A stretch of DNA of 64,000 nucleotides from Verrucomicrobiales bacterium. Its GTDB lineage: Bacteria > Verrucomicrobiota > Verrucomicrobiia > Limisphaerales > J093. Of this stretch, positions 60,356 through 64,000 are shown piece by piece. Positions within the stretch are counted from its first letter, which is position 1, and each line of letters begins with the position of its first letter. The notes under the pieces were generated by a model. It did no database searches. It worked only from the letters and a program-made list of their open reading frames with translations, and had not been told where the DNA came from. Made by a program: the position numbers and the translations under genes. The stretch is from NCBI GenBank assembly GCA_024233305.1, contig JACKPV010000034.1, positions 62,001 through 126,000 of the forward strand, given 5' to 3'.

Positions 60356-62425
60356 TCACGGCTTCCCGGCATTGCTCCGGCTGCGTCGCCCGGCGGCCTT
60401 CGGATACGGCTTGCCGGGAGTCCCGGTGCGCTCCACGGCTCCGCCTGCGGGATCGAGCCCGTAGGTGCGCTTGAGTTCCTTGATCTGATCCCGCAGGAGA
60501 GCGGCCTTCTCGAAAGCCAGGTTGTTCGCCGCCTCGACCATTTCGGACTCGAGTTCGCGCAGGGTCTCGACCACGTCGAAATCCCCCACCGCATCGCGCA
60601 GCGCCTGCCCGGCGGTTGCCTCCCGGGCCTTCTCGGAGGAGAGGCTGTGCTCGATGGCCCGGCTCACGCTGCGCGGGGTGATGCCGTGCTCCCGGTTGTA
60701 GGCGAGTTGCCGCTCACGGCGGTAGGCGGACACCTTGAGGAAGCGGCGGATGCTGTCCGTCTCGACGTCAGCGTACAGAATGACCTCGCCATGCAGATGC
60801 CGCGCCGCCCGTCCGGCGGTCTGAATCAGGCTCGTCTCACTGCGCAGGAAGCCTTCCTTGTCCGCATCCAGGATCGCCACCAGGGAGACCTCGGGCAGAT
60901 CGAGTCCTTCGCGCAGCAGGTTGATGCCGACCAGCACATCAAAGTCGCCCTTGCGCAGGGAGCGCAGAATCTCGACCCGCTCGATGGCGTCGATTTCGCT
61001 GTGCAGATAGCGGACGTTGATGCCGATGTCCCGCAGGTAGTCGGTCAGTTCCTCGGAGGTGCGCTTCGTCAACGTCGTCACCAACGTACGTTCCTTCCGC
61101 TCGACCCGCCGGCGGACCTCCTCGATCAGGTCGTCGATCTGCCCTTTGAGCGGCTTGAGCGTGATGGTGGGATCGATCAGGCCGGTCGGACGCACGATGA
61201 GTTCGATGACGCGGCCCCCGGCCCAACCGAGTTCCGGCGAACCGGGCGTCGCGCTGACGTAGATCGTCGGACCCTGCAACGACTGGAATTCGGGGAAGCT
61301 GAGCGGCCGGTTGTCGAGGGCACTGGGCAGCCGGAAACCGTGATTCACGAGCACCTGTTTGCGCGAGACATCGCCGGCGTGCATGCCGCCGATCTGCGGC
61401 ACGGTGGCATGCGACTCGTCGATCACCAGCAGGTAATCCTCCGGCAGAAAGTCCAGCAGCGTGCACGGCCGTGATCCCGGCGCGCGGCCGGCGATGTGGC
61501 GCGAGTAATTCTCGATGCCCGAGCAGAAGCCCATTTCCTCCATCATCTCGAGGTCGTATTCGGTGCGCATCTTGATGCGCTGCGCCTCGAGGAGCTTGCC
61601 CTGTTTCTCGAACCAGGCCACCCGCTCGGTGAGTTCCTCGCGGATGGAGAGGATCGCGCGTTTGATCTTGGCCTCGGGCGTCACGAACTGCGCCCCGGGA
61701 TAAATCGTGATGGCGGAAAGCGCCTCGAGGGTGTGGCCGGTCAACGGGTCGAAGCGCGTGATCCGCTCGATCTCGTCGCCGAAGTACTCGATCCGGAGCG
61801 CATCTTCCGCGTAGCCCGGGATGAGTTCGACGACGTCGCCCCGCGCCCGGAAATAGCCGCGTTGCAGCGAGACATCGTTCCGGCTGTATTGCAGCGACAC
61901 CAACCGGGCCAGCAGCGCTTCCCGCCCGGTCGGGTCGCGCACCCGGAGCGGGATCACCATCTCCTCGTAATCCTCCTTGCTACCGATGCCGTAGATGCAC
62001 GAAACGCTGGCCACCACCACCACGTCGCGTCGCGCGAACAGCGCGCTCATCGTCGACAGTCGCAGCCGTTCGATCTCGGCGTTCCGGCTCGAGTCCTTTT
62101 CGATGAAGGTGTCGGTGCGGGGAATGTAGGCCTCGGGCTGGTAGTAGTCGAAGTAGCTGACAAAATACTCGACTGCATTGTGCGGGAAGAAGCCCTTGAA
62201 CTCGGAGTAGAGCTGGGCGGCGAGGGTCTTGTTGTGCGAGATGACCAGCGTGGGGCGGTTCAACCGGGCGATGACGTTCGCCACGGTGAAGGTCTTGCCC
62301 GAACCCGTGACGCCGAGCAGGACCTGGCTGCGGATGCCCTCGCGCAGCCCTTCCGCCAACCGGTCGATGGCCTGGGGCTGATCGCCGGCGGGTTCGTACG
62401 GAGCCACGAGCTGGAATGCGTCCAT
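60356..62425 (-). CDS. uvrB: Excinuclease ABC subunit B
   Basis: A 689-aa DNA-repair helicase that with UvrA finds lesions and recruits UvrC. Walker A is GVTGSGKTFTVA (about residues 38-49). The damage-inserting beta hairpin shows as YFVSYFDYYQPEAYIPRTDT, preceded by NKTLAAQLYSEFKGFFP. The helicase motifs are seen in DFLPEDYLLVIDESHATVPQ and LREGLDLPEVSLVAILDADK. The C-terminal UVR motif is ESEMVEAANNLAFEKAALLR. Length is as expected. Confidence 0.97.
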   Translation of the reverse strand: MDAFQLVAPYEPAGDQPQAIDRLAEGLREGIRSQVLLGVTGSGKTFTVANVIARLNRPTLVISHNKTLAAQLYSEFKGFFPHNAVEYFVSYFDYYQPEAYIPRTDTFIEKDSSRNAEIERLRLSTMSALFARRDVVVVASVSCIYGIGSKEDYEEMVIPLRVRDPTGREALLARLVSLQYSRNDVSLQRGYFRARGDVVELIPGYAEDALRIEYFGDEIERITRFDPLTGHTLEALSAITIYPGAQFVTPEAKIKRAILSIREELTERVAWFEKQGKLLEAQRIKMRTEYDLEMMEEMGFCSGIENYSRHIAGRAPGSRPCTLLDFLPEDYLLVIDESHATVPQIGGMHAGDVSRKQVLVNHGFRLPSALDNRPLSFPEFQSLQGPTIYVSATPGSPELGWAGGRVIELIVRPTGLIDPTITLKPLKGQIDDLIEEVRRRVERKERTLVTTLTKRTSEELTDYLRDIGINVRYLHSEIDAIERVEILRSLRKGDFDVLVGINLLREGLDLPEVSLVAILDADKEGFLRSETSLIQTAGRAARHLHGEVILYADVETDSIRRFLKVSAYRRERQLAYNREHGITPRSVSRAIEHSLSSEKAREATAGQALRDAVGDFDVVETLRELESEMVEAANNLAFEKAALLRDQIKELKRTYGLDPAGGAVERTGTPGKPYPKAAGRRSRSNAGKP

Positions 62426-62652
62426 GCGCCTTCAGGCTAGGTCAGGAACGCCGGCTGGCAAGCGGCGGTTGCACCCGACCGGGTTTTGCGCCGGAATCGA
62501 TCCCTACCGAACATCGCCCCTCCCGCCCCGTCTGCCGTCGGCGCCAGCGCTCAAGGAACAGGCAACGCCCGACACCAGCTCCCGGACCGAGGCGCAGCCG
62601 GCAAGCAGCACCCACAACACGTCGGCGGCCACGGGCATTCGAAACCTCGCGG

Positions 62653-63675
62653 CTACCCCGCAAGCCGTTCCCCGACCGCGCGCGCAAGCCCGGGGATGTC
62701 GGGTGGCGGGCACGGTATCAGATCCAGGACCACCTGCCGCTGCACGGCGCGTTCGGTTTCGTCCAGGTATTCGAGTGGCGAACGACCATCCACACGCGCG
62801 AGCAAGCAGGCGAGGGTGTGCCGGACCGCGCGCGCTTCGAGACCGTCGGCCTTCGCGGGTGAACCCGCCGCGGCGGAGTATTCCTCCCAATAGACCCCGA
62901 CCGCCTCGAGGAACCGCTCCCGTTGGGCCGGCCGATGCAGCGCCTTGCCGAAGAAATGCGTCAGGGAAAACCCGAGATCGAAAGTCGGGTCGCCGAAATG
63001 GATCACCTCGTGGTCGAGCAACACCAAGCGGCCGTCGTGGACGAGGACGTTCTTCGGACTGTAATCGCCATGCACCAGCGTCTCCTGAATCCCCCGCGTT
63101 TCGGCAATCAACTCGTCGATGAAACCCCGGGCGCGCGGTTGCCGTTCGGCAGCGCGGCGGTAATAGGGTTCGAGACGGAGGCTTTCGAAGAAGGAACGAT
63201 CCCCGAACACCTCGCGCAATTCGCCGGCCTCAGCACGGCTGCGGGCGTGGAGGGTTCCGAGCAGGCGTCCGAACTGGCGCACGTGATCCGGGTCCGGCCC
63301 CTCGCGAAGCAGCCGCACCTTCCAGTTCTCGTGCGGCTCGGGCACGGCCTCCATGACCAGCAGGTGATGCTCATGATCCTCGTCCACGAAGCGCGGCACA
63401 CTCCCGGGCGGCGTGAGCTCCGCCAGCCGCCGCAACCCGAGCGCCTCCCGATGCACGCGGCGCGGATCGGCGAACCAGTCGTCCTTCACCCGGAGCCGGG
63501 CGAGCGCCTGTTTCACGACCAGGGAACGGTCGGCCTGCGTCACGCGCACCGTGCGGTTCGACACGCCGCCCGCGAGCACAGCGCATTCGACGGGGCCGTT
63601 CGCCGCAAGCCGGCCGCGCCCGCGCAGCCAGGCGACGAGATCGGCGGTCCTTTCGATGTTCAATGTTTCGGTCAT
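62653..63675 (-). CDS. APH-family phosphotransferase/kinase
   Basis: A 340-aa aminoglycoside-phosphotransferase-fold protein from the ATG at 63675 (MTETLNIERT). The N-lobe has LAGGVSNRTVRVTQADRSLV with VKQAL. The catalytic loop is VHGDYSPKNVLVHDG with the base Asp, and the Mg-binding block LLDHEVIHFGDPTFDLGFSL follows. The family includes choline, methylthioribose and small-molecule kinases as well as resistance enzymes; the substrate is unknown. The Ser-Pro-Lys-Asn in the catalytic loop resembles the methylthioribose and choline kinase type rather than antibiotic resistance. Confidence 0.82.
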   Translation of the reverse strand: MTETLNIERTADLVAWLRGRGRLAANGPVECAVLAGGVSNRTVRVTQADRSLVVKQALARLRVKDDWFADPRRVHREALGLRRLAELTPPGSVPRFVDEDHEHHLLVMEAVPEPHENWKVRLLREGPDPDHVRQFGRLLGTLHARSRAEAGELREVFGDRSFFESLRLEPYYRRAAERQPRARGFIDELIAETRGIQETLVHGDYSPKNVLVHDGRLVLLDHEVIHFGDPTFDLGFSLTHFFGKALHRPAQRERFLEAVGVYWEEYSAAAGSPAKADGLEARAVRHTLACLLARVDGRSPLEYLDETERAVQRQVVLDLIPCPPPDIPGLARAVGERLAG

Positions 63676-63830
63676 GCGTTCGAGATGAGGGGCGATGAAA
63701 GCGCAACCGCGCCGGGGCGGCAATCCCGGGTTGGCGAGGATTCACCGCTTCCGCAACCCGCCCGGTCGCTCTCCAAGAAGGGGGCGAACGTGCGCCCTTC
63801 CCGCCCCCGGATAGCTCGAATCAGGTCAGC

Positions 63831-64000
63831 CTCAGCCGTGATCATTCAGCAACTCGTAGCCGCTGACGTGCAGTCGGCGCATGATTCGGCGGGGATACGG
63901 ACGCTTGCCGCCGGACGCGACGGTTCACTAAAACGTGACCGCCCAAGCCCATGAAAATCAGCGCCGACTGCACGTCAGCGGCTACGCCCTATTGAATCGA
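63831..64000 (+). repeat. Family A REP doublet, copy 4 (runs to the window end)
   Basis: GTAGCCGCTGACGTGCAGTC at the left and the inverted partner (CGTCAGCGGCTAC) at 63970-63985. About 30 bp of the centre are missing compared with the copy at 38318. The gap 63676-64000 has no gene. Confidence 0.75.

Overview
The window reads as chromosomal DNA of a high-GC member of the Verrucomicrobiota (probably close to Limisphaerales/Pedosphaeraceae). The inference rests on gene content, not on a marker gene. It holds a pseudopilin with the GFTLIELLVVIAIIAILAG leader and a late DGH-type motif, a formylglycine sulfatase, a GH78 rhamnosidase, a DUF6807/PmoA-like protein beside a Tat-exported Gfo/Idh/MocA oxidoreductase, and large secreted proteins of unknown function. 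No rRNA, tRNA, CRISPR array or phage was seen.

Layout. 1-5 kb: a NarL-type response regulator, a SAM methyltransferase and a large lipoprotein; the last two are each preceded by the same 21-bp dyad. 5-7.7 kb: a HAD-Nudix fusion, folB, and a RAYT transposase framed by three copies of its putative REP element. 7.7-16.3 kb: a secreted subtilase, a Uma2-type nuclease, a FUN14-like membrane protein, glcF, a GH78 rhamnosidase and an exported nitroreductase. 16.8-26.3 kb: oxidoreductase, DUF6807 protein and pseudopilin, a strong bidirectional hairpin, a 994-aa secreted protein, hisC, and an exonuclease/endonuclease/phosphatase (EEP) enzyme beside a small beta-rich protein. 26.8-35.1 kb: a sulfatase-esterase fusion, a secreted unknown and a 1279-aa membrane coiled-coil protein.

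35.5-38.5 kb is a small, visibly AT-richer defence or plasticity island. It holds an hsdM 5' remnant, an intact AAA ATPase gene followed 3 bp later by a PD-(D/E)xK-like protein gene, an ImmA-type peptidase pseudogene, and a REP doublet. This two-gene unit is the best candidate here for an undescribed system.

38.7-46.2 kb is a minus-strand run hemE-hemN-hemY followed by a DUF5107/TPR gene. 46.4-51 kb carries a cell-wall amidase, a PfkB kinase, a polysaccharide flippase and a hexapeptide acyltransferase. 51.3-55.7 kb is an RND efflux adaptor-permease pair. 55.8-57.7 kb is a scrap zone with a DUF433 antitoxin whose DUF5615 partner is internally deleted, an mgtE fragment and small orphan genes. 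57.8-63.7 kb holds mgtE, a yqjD/yqjE/yqjK-like envelope-stress trio, uvrB and an APH-fold kinase.

Three dispersed repeat families occupy most of the longer gene-free gaps. Family A is a ~200-bp doublet of GTAG-headed palindromes in four copies. Family B is a ~100-bp repeat in four copies. Family C is a ~110-bp palindromic element in three copies around the RAYT gene. All functional calls are made by reading motifs, without database searches.
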